A stretch of DNA of 22,656 nucleotides from Firm-04 sp045628085 (GTDB lineage: Bacteria > Bacillota > Clostridia > Oscillospirales > Ruminococcaceae): the NCBI GenBank assembly GCA_045628085.1, contig JAZQOZ010000144.1, positions 1-22,656 on the forward strand, read 5' to 3'. Each line of letters starts with the position of its first letter. Within the stretch, counting starts at the first letter, position 1. Under the pieces are notes generated by a model that was not told the origin of the DNA, did no database searches, and saw nothing but the letters and a program-made list of their open reading frames with translations. Made by a program: the position numbers and the translations under genes. Positions 1 through 9,000 of the stretch are shown piece after piece.

Positions 1-1601
1 TGAGCATTCTGCAAAAGCTGTTTCGTGCTGCCGGTGAGGCATATCTTGATGAAAAACTGCCGGCACCCAAAAAGCGAAAATCCACATCGGGCAGCAAAAA
101 AAAGCCGGCGGCGAAAAAGACGGCATCCGCTGCGAAAAAGCCGGCATCGCAGTCTGCCGGACGAAAAAAAACCGGAAAGGCATCCTATTCGTCAACGGTC
201 TACAGCGATCAGGCGATCCTTCCGAATTCATCGGTCATGCTGACACCTGTTCCGCAGCAGCTTCGTCAGATGCGGACGCTCTCCGGTTATCAGACCTTAG
301 ACGGCACACGTTCCATGGAAAGCCTGTTCTATCAGCAGGGCAAGTACATGGAAAATTATACGGACGATTATCCGGAAACAGTACAGTGCGGCAGATCCAT
401 GCCGATGTATTATAATATGAAAGATCCCGAACTGCGTGCATTTTTCACATGGCGCACGCGGTATCGGCAGGGCGCGCTGCCGGCTGCACAAAATGCGTTT
501 CTGCTGCTCTATGCTTATGAGATCCTGAATCTGATCGGTTTTCTTTCAGCGGAACAGGCGTATGATGCGCTCGGGAATCTGCTCCGCGATTACGGCGAAC
601 AATTTCCTTCCGTGCGGAAGTCGTTGCTTCGCTGGATGCCGGATTTTGCTGCATATTATAATCTGCCGTATCGTCTGGATGATGCAAAAGAGGCGGCGGA
701 GATCACGGTTCTGCGGCACAGCGCCCATTCGGCAGAGGAACTTTTGCTCGCACTTGATACGCTTTCCAAGTATCATATCAAGGATTCCAAGCTGTATCTG
801 GCAGAGAAGGAACAGGTTTCCGAATTGCTGAAAGCGGTTTATCAGGCGATGCTGATGCATTATGCAGAGCAGAAAAAACAATCGTTTTCGGCGTATCTGC
901 TCGGTGAACAGAAACGTGAACAGCGTATGATGTTCGAGGGCGCAGTTTTCTGTTATCGTTATCCGCACGCGGACGGCAGCTTTCGTCTTTCGCCGCTTTG
1001 CGTGTATCACTGCTGCAAAGGACAGTGGGCAACGGAAAAATTCTGTTCCGAACCGCATTCGGACAGAGTCGGAGCATTTCTGCGCACGTTTGATTCTCTG
1101 CTCCGTGAAAAACTGAAATTCAAAAGCAAGCTGAAAGCAGGCGAACTTCCCGAAGGTGATGCGGAGATCATCCGGCAGGCGATCGACGAATGGTTTGCCG
1201 AGCAGGAGCGTAAAAATGCACCGGTTATTACGCTCAATGAGGCGGAGCTTGCCGCGATCCGGAAAGCCGCCGAGCATACAACGGATATGCTGACGCTCCC
1301 TGAAGATGAAATACCTGAACCGGAGATCGAAAATGCGGCGGAAGATGACGAACCCGACGACAGCGAGATACCTGATCTGCCGCTGAGTGCGCCGGCAATG
1401 GCACTGCTGATCTGCCTTGTGACAGGCGAATCCTATCAGCCCTTGCTGGATGCCGGACAGATGCTTTCAGTGCTTGCGGATGAGATCAATGAAAATATGT
1501 ATGATGATTTCGGTGATACGATCATTGAGATGCAGGATGACGGGACACCTGTGCTGATCGAAGATTATCTGGATGATGTGAAAGGAATGCTGGAAACATG
1601 A
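1..1601 (+). CDS. TerB_N/TerB_C domain protein, probable Shango SngA-like component (5' partial)
   Basis: The frame is open from the first base, so the gene begins upstream; about 532 residues are visible and the ATG at 237 is only an internal Met. From the left edge there is a short helix (SILQKLFRAAGEAYLDEKL), then a Lys/Ala/Ser-rich linker at about 63-185. A TerB_N-like domain follows; its hallmark is the stretch MYYNMKDPELRAFFTWRTRY at about 402-461, followed by FLLLYAYEILNLIG. The C-terminal part begins LNEAELAAIRKAAEHTTDML near 1230 and ends with acidic helices (LADEINENMYDDFGDTIIEM), matching TerB_C. These domains are known from Ter-linked DNA-processing and defence operons; no catalytic motif is visible. 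The stop overlaps the ATPase start (ATGA at 1598-1601), implying translational coupling. With the ATPase and helicase downstream this fits SngA of Shango. Domain calls are by eye; the system name is inference. Confidence 0.8.
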   Translation, partial: SILQKLFRAAGEAYLDEKLPAPKKRKSTSGSKKKPAAKKTASAAKKPASQSAGRKKTGKASYSSTVYSDQAILPNSSVMLTPVPQQLRQMRTLSGYQTLDGTRSMESLFYQQGKYMENYTDDYPETVQCGRSMPMYYNMKDPELRAFFTWRTRYRQGALPAAQNAFLLLYAYEILNLIGFLSAEQAYDALGNLLRDYGEQFPSVRKSLLRWMPDFAAYYNLPYRLDDAKEAAEITVLRHSAHSAEELLLALDTLSKYHIKDSKLYLAEKEQVSELLKAVYQAMLMHYAEQKKQSFSAYLLGEQKREQRMMFEGAVFCYRYPHADGSFRLSPLCVYHCCKGQWATEKFCSEPHSDRVGAFLRTFDSLLREKLKFKSKLKAGELPEGDAEIIRQAIDEWFAEQERKNAPVITLNEAELAAIRKAAEHTTDMLTLPEDEIPEPEIENAAEDDEPDDSEIPDLPLSAPAMALLICLVTGESYQPLLDAGQMLSVLADEINENMYDDFGDTIIEMQDDGTPVLIEDYLDDVKGMLET

Positions 1602-2917
1602 ATATCCCGAAACGAATGGCAGGTGCGGTGATCCATGCACTGCAGGGCGGTGTCGTGCCGCGCATCGGACTGCAATATATCGCAGTCGGCAGAGAAAAGG
1701 AGATCGAAGCACTGCTGCATGATATCAGCGTGATGGCAGACGGCGGTGCATCCTTCCGGTTTATCAGCGGAAAATACGGCAGCGGCAAGAGTTTTCTGCT
1801 GCAAACGATCCGCAATTATGCAATGGACAAAGGGTTTGCGGTCTGTGACGCTGATCTATCGCCTGACCGCAGATTGCAGGGTGCGAACGGACAGGGACTT
1901 GCGACCTACAAGGAACTGATGCAGAATCTTTCCACGAAAACGAAGCCGGACGGCGGTGCGCTTTCGCTGATACTGGATCGCTGGATCAACGGCATCCGGA
2001 CAAATGTCGCCGCAGAAAGCGGACTGGAACTGACCGATCCGGAATTTCACAGGCAGGTCGAAAAGCAGATCTATCAGACAGTCGATACGTTGAACGGACT
2101 TGTTCACGGCTTTGATTTTGCCACGCTTCTGCGCATTTATTATCAGTCATTTGTCAATGACGATGCGGAAACAAAGGCAAAGGTCGTCAAGTGGTTCCGC
2201 GGCGAATATCAGACCAAGACCGATGCGAAAAATGACCTCGGCGTGAGTATCTGCATCCGCGATGATGACTGGTATGAATACATCAAGCTGTTTGCGATGT
2301 TCCTGAAACAGGCAGGTTATCAGGGATTGATCGTTCTGGTCGATGAGCTTGTTAATCTTTATAAGATCCCGCAGAGCATCTCCCGTGAGAAGAATTACGA
2401 GAAGATCCTGACGATGTTCAATGATACGATGCAGGGCAAGGCACAGTATATCGGCATTGTGATGTGCGGAACGCCGCAGTGTATAGAAGACCAGCGGCGC
2501 GGCATTTACAGCTATGAAGCGCTGCGTTCCCGTCTGATCGACGGAAAATACTGTGACGGGCAGAATAATCTGCACGCGCCGATCATCCGTCTGGAGCCGC
2601 TGAGCTATGCGGAAATGCGTATTCTCGTGGAAAAGCTCGCGGAGATCCATGCAGTGCTGTATGACTATCAGCAGATCGTCACGGCAGAGGATATGGATGC
2701 ATTTATCAAGATCGAATACGGCAGGATCGGCGCGGACAGCAATCTGACACCGCGTGAAGTGATACGTGATTTCATTGAGGTGCTGGACATTATGCAGCAG
2801 CATCCGGAGAGTACGGTAGCCGGACTGCTCGGCGGTGAATCGGGATTTTCCTATGCGCCGACCGCATTGGAAGCACAGGAAACCGTTGCGGACGAATATG
2901 CGGAGTTTACCGTATAA
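1598..2917 (+). CDS. DUF2791/BrxD-like P-loop ATPase, probable SngB
   Basis: This 439-residue protein is a predicted cytoplasmic AAA/STAND-like ATPase. The Walker A motif GKYGSGKS lies at residues 58-65. The Walker B strand GLIVLVDELVNLY has its acidic pair at D249-E250. The start IPKRMAGAVIHALQGGVVPRIGLQYIAVGR matches the way BrxD/DUF2791 proteins open, with an early GRE segment before the P-loop. A likely sensor region reads GIVMCGTPQCIEDQRRGIYS, followed by a basic RSRL. The ATG overlaps the TerB stop by four bases, so the start is set by coupling. BrxD occurs in some BREX loci and as the ATPase of Shango; the TerB partner favours the latter. In both it is expected to work with an SF2 helicase on DNA. 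The helicase is not adjacent here: a cyclophilin gene intervenes. Family assignment is fairly secure, system assignment is inference. Confidence 0.85.
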   Translation: MNIPKRMAGAVIHALQGGVVPRIGLQYIAVGREKEIEALLHDISVMADGGASFRFISGKYGSGKSFLLQTIRNYAMDKGFAVCDADLSPDRRLQGANGQGLATYKELMQNLSTKTKPDGGALSLILDRWINGIRTNVAAESGLELTDPEFHRQVEKQIYQTVDTLNGLVHGFDFATLLRIYYQSFVNDDAETKAKVVKWFRGEYQTKTDAKNDLGVSICIRDDDWYEYIKLFAMFLKQAGYQGLIVLVDELVNLYKIPQSISREKNYEKILTMFNDTMQGKAQYIGIVMCGTPQCIEDQRRGIYSYEALRSRLIDGKYCDGQNNLHAPIIRLEPLSYAEMRILVEKLAEIHAVLYDYQQIVTAEDMDAFIKIEYGRIGADSNLTPREVIRDFIEVLDIMQQHPESTVAGLLGGESGFSYAPTALEAQETVADEYAEFTV

Positions 2918-2929
2918 ATCAGCCAGAAT

Positions 2930-2946
2930 CGCGGAAAACCGCGTTT
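2930..2946 (+). terminator. Short hairpin after the ATPase gene, weak terminator candidate
   Basis: CGCGG-AAAA-CCGCG followed by TTT lies 13 bases after the ATPase stop. The five-pair GC stem and three-base T run are too short for a confident terminator. It could attenuate read-through into the lipoprotein gene, or be chance. Confidence 0.25.
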
Positions 2947-2962
2947 CCATATTATATTTTCC

Positions 2963-2969
2963 AAAGGAG
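2963..2969 (+). promoter_or_regulatory. Shine-Dalgarno of the cyclophilin gene
   Basis: AAAGGAG lies 8 bases before the ATG at 2978. It is a strong site, consistent with the gene being translated independently of the upstream pair. Confidence 0.8.
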
Positions 2970-2977
2970 TTTTTATC

Positions 2978-3631
2978 ATGAGAATCAGAAAAAGAGCGCT
3001 GCTGACAGCGGCAATGATGCTGCTGATGACCGGAATGGCAGGCTGCGGCAATAAGCAGACCACCGATACAGCAGGCGAAGTTTCAGAGCAGGCTGCGCTG
3101 ACAGACAAGCAGTTTGTGATCACGCTGTATCCGGAATATGCACCGATCACCTGCGAGAACTTTGAAGATCTGGTGAAGGACGGCTTCTATGACGGTATCG
3201 TGTTCCACCGTGTCATGGATGATTTTATGGCACAGGGCGGCGATCCGACCGGAACCGGTATGGGCGGCAGCGAAAAGACGATCAAGGGCGAGTTCTCCAC
3301 GAACGGCGTTGACAATCAGCTTTCGCATACACGCGGCGTGGTTTCGATGGCAAGATCGAGCGATCCGGACAGCGCATCGAGCCAGTTCTTCATCTGCTAT
3401 ACGGATGAGGACACCTTCCTTGACGGTCAGTATGCCGCATTCGGAAAGGTGACAGAGGGTATGGAAGTTGTTGATGATTTTCTGAAAGTTGAGCGCACGA
3501 TGTCATCCAGCGGCGAGCCGTCTTCACCGGTAACCCCGATCACAATGGATAAGGTTGAGATGTATACGCAGGATTCCGAGGGACACGACCGCGTACTGGT
3601 CACGATGCAGGATTTTCTGCCGGAGAAATAA
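2978..3631 (+). CDS. Lipoprotein cyclophilin-type peptidyl-prolyl isomerase
   Basis: This 217-residue protein is a predicted surface lipoprotein that isomerises Xaa-Pro bonds in exported proteins. A basic N-terminus, a hydrophobic stretch and the lipobox MAGC put the lipidated Cys at position 23. The cyclophilin domain follows from about residue 44. It shows FHRV (R78), F83, QGGDPTGTGMGG (Q86) and SSQFFI, equivalent to the CypA residues R55, F60, Q63 and the QFFI strand. The CypA segment WLDGKH reads FLDGQY here (F147, Y152), so the cyclosporin-contacting Trp and the active-site His are both replaced. The gene has its own Shine-Dalgarno and is followed by a strong terminator. Its position between the ATPase and helicase genes of a defence-like set is unexpected, since a surface foldase has no obvious part in DNA processing. 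It more plausibly helps fold secreted enzymes. Family call is confident; role in context is unknown. Confidence 0.93.
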   Translation: MRIRKRALLTAAMMLLMTGMAGCGNKQTTDTAGEVSEQAALTDKQFVITLYPEYAPITCENFEDLVKDGFYDGIVFHRVMDDFMAQGGDPTGTGMGGSEKTIKGEFSTNGVDNQLSHTRGVVSMARSSDPDSASSQFFICYTDEDTFLDGQYAAFGKVTEGMEVVDDFLKVERTMSSSGEPSSPVTPITMDKVEMYTQDSEGHDRVLVTMQDFLPEK

Positions 3632-3638
3632 GAAAAGC

Positions 3639-3674
3639 GGCAGGGATCTGGATTTTTCAGTTCCCTGCCTTTTT
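3639..3674 (+). terminator. Rho-independent terminator after the cyclophilin gene
   Basis: GGCAGGGA at 3639-3646 pairs with TCCCTGCC at 3662-3669 around a 15-base loop and is followed directly by TTTTT. It starts 8 bases after the stop. It should end the upstream transcript and separate it from the helicase gene. Confidence 0.85.
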
Positions 3675-3783
3675 ACAAATGATCCTGTAACATTTTTCTG
3701 TGTTTGCGGTCAGAATAAATAGAACCAATTATGTCTGTCTGCTCCGGCATGACGGCGCGGCGGACACCAATCATGATATGAAC

Positions 3784-3789
3784 GGAGGG
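3784..3789 (+). promoter_or_regulatory. Shine-Dalgarno that fixes the helicase start
   Basis: GGAGGG lies 9 bases before the ATG at 3799. The upstream in-frame candidates, GTG at 3700 and ATG at 3778, have no comparable site, so 3799 is preferred. Confidence 0.7.
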
Positions 3790-3798
3790 ACTGTGCGC

Positions 3799-6045
3799 AT
3801 GGATGCATTTGGACGCTATGCCCCCTTTATACAGGATTATATTTACAGTGCCGGCTGGGAGAATCTCCGTGCGGTGCAGGTCGCGGCAGCCGATGCGATC
3901 TTCAATACCGAGGACAATGTTCTGATCTCCGCATCAACTGCATCCGGCAAGACTGAAGCTGCATTTTTTCCGGTTCTGACGCTGTTGGAAGAAGATCCGC
4001 CGGCATCGGTCGGCGCGATCTACATTGCACCGCTGAAAGCACTCATCAACGACCAATTCAGCCGCATGACGGAGCTTTGCGAGCCTGCCGGTATCAAAGT
4101 CTGGCGCTGGCACGGCGATGTCGGGCAGTCGCAAAAGGCGAAACTGCTGAAAAATCCGTCCGGCATCCTGCAAATCACACCGGAATCGCTCGAAGCCCTG
4201 ATGCTCCATAAACACGCAATGATTCCGGCATTATTCCGTGATCTGCGGTTTGTCATCATAGACGAGGTGCATTCACTTTTGCGCGGCGACCGCGGCGGTC
4301 AGACACTCTGCCTGATCGAACGCCTGTCTGATCTATCCGGCGCAAAACCGCGCAGGATCGGACTTTCCGCAACGATCGGCGACATTGAGCAGACGGCGGA
4401 ATATCTCGGAACAGGCTCCGGCAGAAACACTGTGATCCCGCAGATCGCGCCGCAGAAATCGACATGGCGGCTTTCGATGGAGCATTTTTATGCAATGGAT
4501 ACGCAGGCGGCAGAGGGAAAAGAGATCGAAGCGGCAGAACCGCTTGAACAGGAGACGGATTCTGCCCCGAATCATGCCGATCCTGCATACGGTTATATTT
4601 TTTCGCATACACAGGGGAAGAAATGCCTTGTGTTTGTCAATTCACGCGAAGAATGCGAGGCTGTGACGACATCCCTGCGGCAATACTGCGAGTGGAATCA
4701 CGAGCCGGACAGATTCCTCATTCATCACGGCAATCTTTCGGCATCCTTCCGTGAAACTGCCGAGGCGGTCATGAAAGACGAAGAACAGGTTTTAACGACC
4801 GTCACGACGGCAACACTGGAACTCGGCATTGACATTGGCAAGCTGGAGCGTGCATTTCAGCTTGATGCGCCGTTTACGGTATCCTCGTTTTTGCAGCGCA
4901 TGGGACGCACGGGGCGGCGCGGTCTGCCGCCGGAGATGTGGTTTGTCATGCGTGAGGAGGAACCGGAGGCGCGTGCCATGCTGCCCTCGACTGTACCGTG
5001 GAAGCTGCTGCAGGGCATTGCGCTTGTGCAGCTCTATGCCGAGGAGCATTGGGTAGAGCCGCCGAAACTCGACCGTCTGCCGTTCAGCCTGCTGTATCAT
5101 CAGACGATGAGTACACTTGCCGCAAACGGTGAACTGACACCGGCGCAGCTTGCCGGCAGAGTGCTGAAATTGCAGCCGTTTCATCGCATTACGCAGGATG
5201 ATTACCGGATTCTGCTGCGGCATCTGATCGAAAAAGATCATATTCAGCGGACGGAGCGCGGCGGTCTGATCGCAGGGCTTGCCGGAGAGCGCGTCATCAA
5301 TCAGTATAAATTCTACGCCGTATTTCAGGACAACGAGGAGTTTACGGTTCGTTCGGAATCGCAGGAGATCGGCACGATCGTACAGCCGCCGCCAGCCGGT
5401 GAGAAAATTGCGATCGCCGGTCATGTCTGGGTGGTAGATGAGGTGGATTATGACCGCCATATCGTCTACTGCACAATGGTCAAAGGCAAGGTGCCGGCAT
5501 ATTTCGGTGATTGTCCGGGCGATATCCAGACGAAAATTCTGGAACGGATGCTTCAGGTATTGCAGGAGGATAAGCAGTATCCCTATCTGATGAAAAATGC
5601 GGCTGCACGGTTGGCGCTTGCCCGTCATACAGCGGAAAATTCAGGTCTGCTGCATGAACCGCTGATCTGTCTGGGCGGTGAAATGTGGGCGCTGTTTCCG
5701 TGGCTCGGCAGCTATGCATTTCTTGCAATGGAGCGCTTTCTCAAGGTGAAATGTGCGCAGAAACTTGCACTATCCGGTTTGTCGCCGTCCAGACCGTATT
5801 TTCTGACATTCAAGATGAAAGTCAGCAAGGCAGATTTTTTCCGGATCATCGCAGAGGAGTCATCCGTGGAATTTGATCCGATGGATCTGGTCTATCCGGA
5901 TGAGATCCCACTGTTTGAAAAATATGATGAATATGTTCCGGCTGAACTGGTGCGCAAGGGCTTTGCCTACGGAATACTTGCCGTTGACGAGATGAAAGCG
6001 CGGATTCAGGGATGGACTGCGGAACATTTCAATACAGAAACGTGA
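3799..6045 (+). CDS. Lhr/BrxHI-like superfamily 2 helicase, probable SngC
   Basis: Read from the ATG at 3799 this is a 748-residue DEAD/DEAH-box helicase. The full SF2 motif set is visible: motif I STASGKTEAAFF (K51), motif Ia YIAPLKALINDQ, motif II DEVH (D155-H158), motif III SAT (190-192), motif IV LVFVNSREECEAV, motif V TATLELGIDIG and motif VI QRMGRTGRRG (366-375). The order and the GDRGGQ after motif II are typical of Lhr-type helicases. About 300 residues follow motif VI and should hold winged-helix and DNA-contact domains. The protein is cytoplasmic and expected to translocate on DNA with ATP. BrxHI in BREX and SngC in Shango belong to this branch. A terminator lies just upstream, so a separate promoter within 3675-3798 is likely, though I see no convincing -35/-10 pair there. 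The protease gene begins 19 bp after its stop. Confidence 0.9.
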   Translation: MDAFGRYAPFIQDYIYSAGWENLRAVQVAAADAIFNTEDNVLISASTASGKTEAAFFPVLTLLEEDPPASVGAIYIAPLKALINDQFSRMTELCEPAGIKVWRWHGDVGQSQKAKLLKNPSGILQITPESLEALMLHKHAMIPALFRDLRFVIIDEVHSLLRGDRGGQTLCLIERLSDLSGAKPRRIGLSATIGDIEQTAEYLGTGSGRNTVIPQIAPQKSTWRLSMEHFYAMDTQAAEGKEIEAAEPLEQETDSAPNHADPAYGYIFSHTQGKKCLVFVNSREECEAVTTSLRQYCEWNHEPDRFLIHHGNLSASFRETAEAVMKDEEQVLTTVTTATLELGIDIGKLERAFQLDAPFTVSSFLQRMGRTGRRGLPPEMWFVMREEEPEARAMLPSTVPWKLLQGIALVQLYAEEHWVEPPKLDRLPFSLLYHQTMSTLAANGELTPAQLAGRVLKLQPFHRITQDDYRILLRHLIEKDHIQRTERGGLIAGLAGERVINQYKFYAVFQDNEEFTVRSESQEIGTIVQPPPAGEKIAIAGHVWVVDEVDYDRHIVYCTMVKGKVPAYFGDCPGDIQTKILERMLQVLQEDKQYPYLMKNAAARLALARHTAENSGLLHEPLICLGGEMWALFPWLGSYAFLAMERFLKVKCAQKLALSGLSPSRPYFLTFKMKVSKADFFRIIAEESSVEFDPMDLVYPDEIPLFEKYDEYVPAELVRKGFAYGILAVDEMKARIQGWTAEHFNTET

Positions 6046-6064
6046 AAAACGGGGAGAGGTTCGT

Positions 6065-9000
6065 ATGAAGAAAAAGCGCATTTGCGGAATCGGGATCGCC
6101 GCTGCGGTCGCCGGACAGTTTATTCTGCCGCAGATTCCGGCAATGACTGCCGCCGCCGCCATGCAGAAGGTATGCTCGCTGGATGATTTTTCCGATGAGG
6201 TACTTGCCGTGACGAAGACGGATGCATCGCGTGAATTTTTCGATGAGATCGTCTATGATGCCGATGCCGGAACGCTTTCCGCTGACGGCAGTTCACCGGA
6301 AACATCCTGCGGCGATCTGCGCATCCGGAACGGAGAACTGATGCTCCGGACGGATGATGCGCCGTCCGGCTGGGAATCGTTTAACGAAAATGCGGCGGAA
6401 TTTGGATATAAAACGTCCTCGCAGGGCGGCAGAATGACGATCACGAATGAATTTCAGACAGCCCGTCTGATCGTCAAGGCAGAGGGCAGCATCAATCTGC
6501 ACGGTGCGGAATCGGCTGCCGAGGGTTATAACGGTCTGCATATCCTGCAATATGCAGATTCGGCGGCGGCATACAGTGCCTATCAGGCATACAGCGCCGA
6601 TCCTGCCGTTGAATATGTGCAGCCCTCACACCGCGTCATGCTCGATGCAGAGGCACTTGCGGAATCGCAGACGTATGCTGAGGCGGTTGTCGCTGATACC
6701 GAAAGCGGCATCTATAATTCATGGGGTGTTCCGCTGATCGGTACAGAGGATTTTATTGCGGAATATCTGGATGCAGAGGTTTTGCCGGATGTGACGGTCG
6801 CCGTCATTGATACGGGTGTGAATCCGTCGCCGGAACTGTTTGAAGGCAGAATACTCGAAGGCGGCATCAATATTTCTGATTCCGGCGATGATACCTGCAA
6901 TGACGATCTTTATCACGGTACGCACGTTACCGGAACGATCTGCGAAATGACACCGAAAAACGTAAAGATCCTGCCGATCAAGGTTTTCGATACAGACGGC
7001 AGTGCGTCCGATGAGCAGATCTATCTCGGAATTATGTATGCACTGGAGCAGAAAGCGGATATTGTCAATATGAGCTTCGGCGGTCTGGGTGTCAGTCAGC
7101 TGGAGATCGAGGCTTTGACGATCGCAGACGAAAACGGCATGATCTGCTGCGCGGCATCCGGCAATAACAGCGATGATGCCGGATATTACTATCCGGGCAG
7201 CATCGACAGCTGCATTACGGTCGGTGCGGTTACACAGGACATGGAACGTGCTGCATTTTCCAATTACGGCGATTCTGTCGATGTGGTCGCGCCGGGTTAC
7301 GGCATCATGAGCTATGTGCTTGGCACGGAGCAGAAAAAAGAGGCGAAAAACGGCACAAGTATGGCAACACCGCACGTTACTGCGTGCTGTGCGCTGCTGC
7401 GTTCATACGACAAGACCATGACACCGCATCGTGCCGAAGCGCTTCTGCGCCTGAATGCGTTGGATCTCGGACCGGACGGCTTTGATGAGGATTTTGGCTG
7501 GGGCTTTGTGAACATGGCGAATTTCCGCTGGGATGACGGGATCTGTCCGGCACCGGAATATTCTGTGAAATCCGGAAACTACGGGCATGAGCTGGAAATT
7601 GAGCTTTCGGCCGATCTGGATGGTGCGGATATTTATTATACAACAGACAGCACTGTTCCGACACCGGAAAACGGCATCCATTACGAGAAACCGGTCACGG
7701 TTTCAGCAACCACGCGGATATTGGCTGTCACCGTAAAGGACGGATGGATCGGGAGCAGCGCTGCGGAAGCGGTCTATACGATCGACGGCAAGGACGTAGC
7801 GGATGCATACGATGTCAAGGACGGCGTTCTGCTGGCATATCGCGGTATCCGGAAAAAGGTCGTTGTACCGGATCAGTTTGACGGAAAATCGCTGACTGCG
7901 GTTGCCGAAAAAGCGTTTGCGGGCAATCATTTCGCAGAGGAAATTCATTTGCCGGCAGCTGTCCGGACGATCGGGGACTCCGCATTTGCAGATTGTCCGA
8001 TATTGGAGCGTGTTTACGCATCCGGTGCGGCAGAGATCGGCGCAGAGGCATTTGCAGACAGCGTGTCGCTGGAAGAAGTGCGTCTTTCCGAATCAGTCGA
8101 AACGGTCGGTGCAGGCGCATTCCGCGGCTGTTCATCATTGCCGGAGCTGACTGTTTCCGGACTGAAAGAACTGCCGGAGCAGATCTTTGCGGATTGTACG
8201 GCACTGAAAACCGTGCATCTGCCGGATGTGACGAAGATCGGTGCATCGGCATTCTATGGCTGTTCGGCGCTGACAATGCCGGAAATCTACTGGCAGAATG
8301 TGACGGCGATCGGCAGTCACGCTTTTGAAAACTGTACAGCATGGGAAGGCGATGTGCGGCTTTCATCATTGGAATCGCTCGGTGACAGCGTATTTTCGGG
8401 TGCATCTGTTCTGCGGAGCGTGATGCTGCCGCCGGCGATCACAACATTGCCGACCTGCACATTCTATCAGTGCGCCGGCTTGCGTCAGCTTGATCTTTCC
8501 GGTGTCACGCGGATCGAAAGCAGGGCGCTTGCTGCACAGACAGGCAGAAATATTCTGCCGACAGGACTGGATTATGCAAAAATTACGTTTGTCGGGACAA
8601 ATGCGTTTCTGAATTGTCAGATCGGAAACGGTTATGATACTGTGTGCTTTTCTGCACTGGAAACACTGGAATACCGTTCGTTCGGCGGCGCGATCGCCGG
8701 AACACTGGAATTTCCGAAGCTGAAAGCGGTCAGCGATTCTGCGTTTGTGGATGCAAGCATTGACTGTGTGCGCATTGAGCAGGCGGAAACTATAGCAGCC
8801 AACGGACTAAAGGGTGTACGGGCGGTTTATCTGACAGATCAGCTGCAAACTGCGGCAGACAATGCTTTTGCTGAAAATGTATGGATCGCGGCGAAAAAAG
8901 AGAATCCTGCCGTGAAAATGACAGAAGAAATGCATTTCTGCAATGAACCGCTGCTGATGCGGCGCAGCAGTGAAAAGCTCACGATGATGCAGCATGAATA

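Noticed and set aside
25..243. Small Arg-rich frame at the left edge
   Set aside because: It is an out-of-frame reading of the Lys/Ala-rich linker of the TerB protein.
3700..3798. Longer helicase N-terminus from the GTG at 3700 or ATG at 3778
   Set aside because: The extra residues do not look like helicase sequence and neither start has a ribosome binding site as good as that before 3799.
1..6045. BREX locus
   Set aside because: BrxD- and BrxHI-like proteins are present, but no PglX, PglZ or BrxC is in the window, and the TerB partner fits Shango better. The upstream part is not visible, so this is not final.
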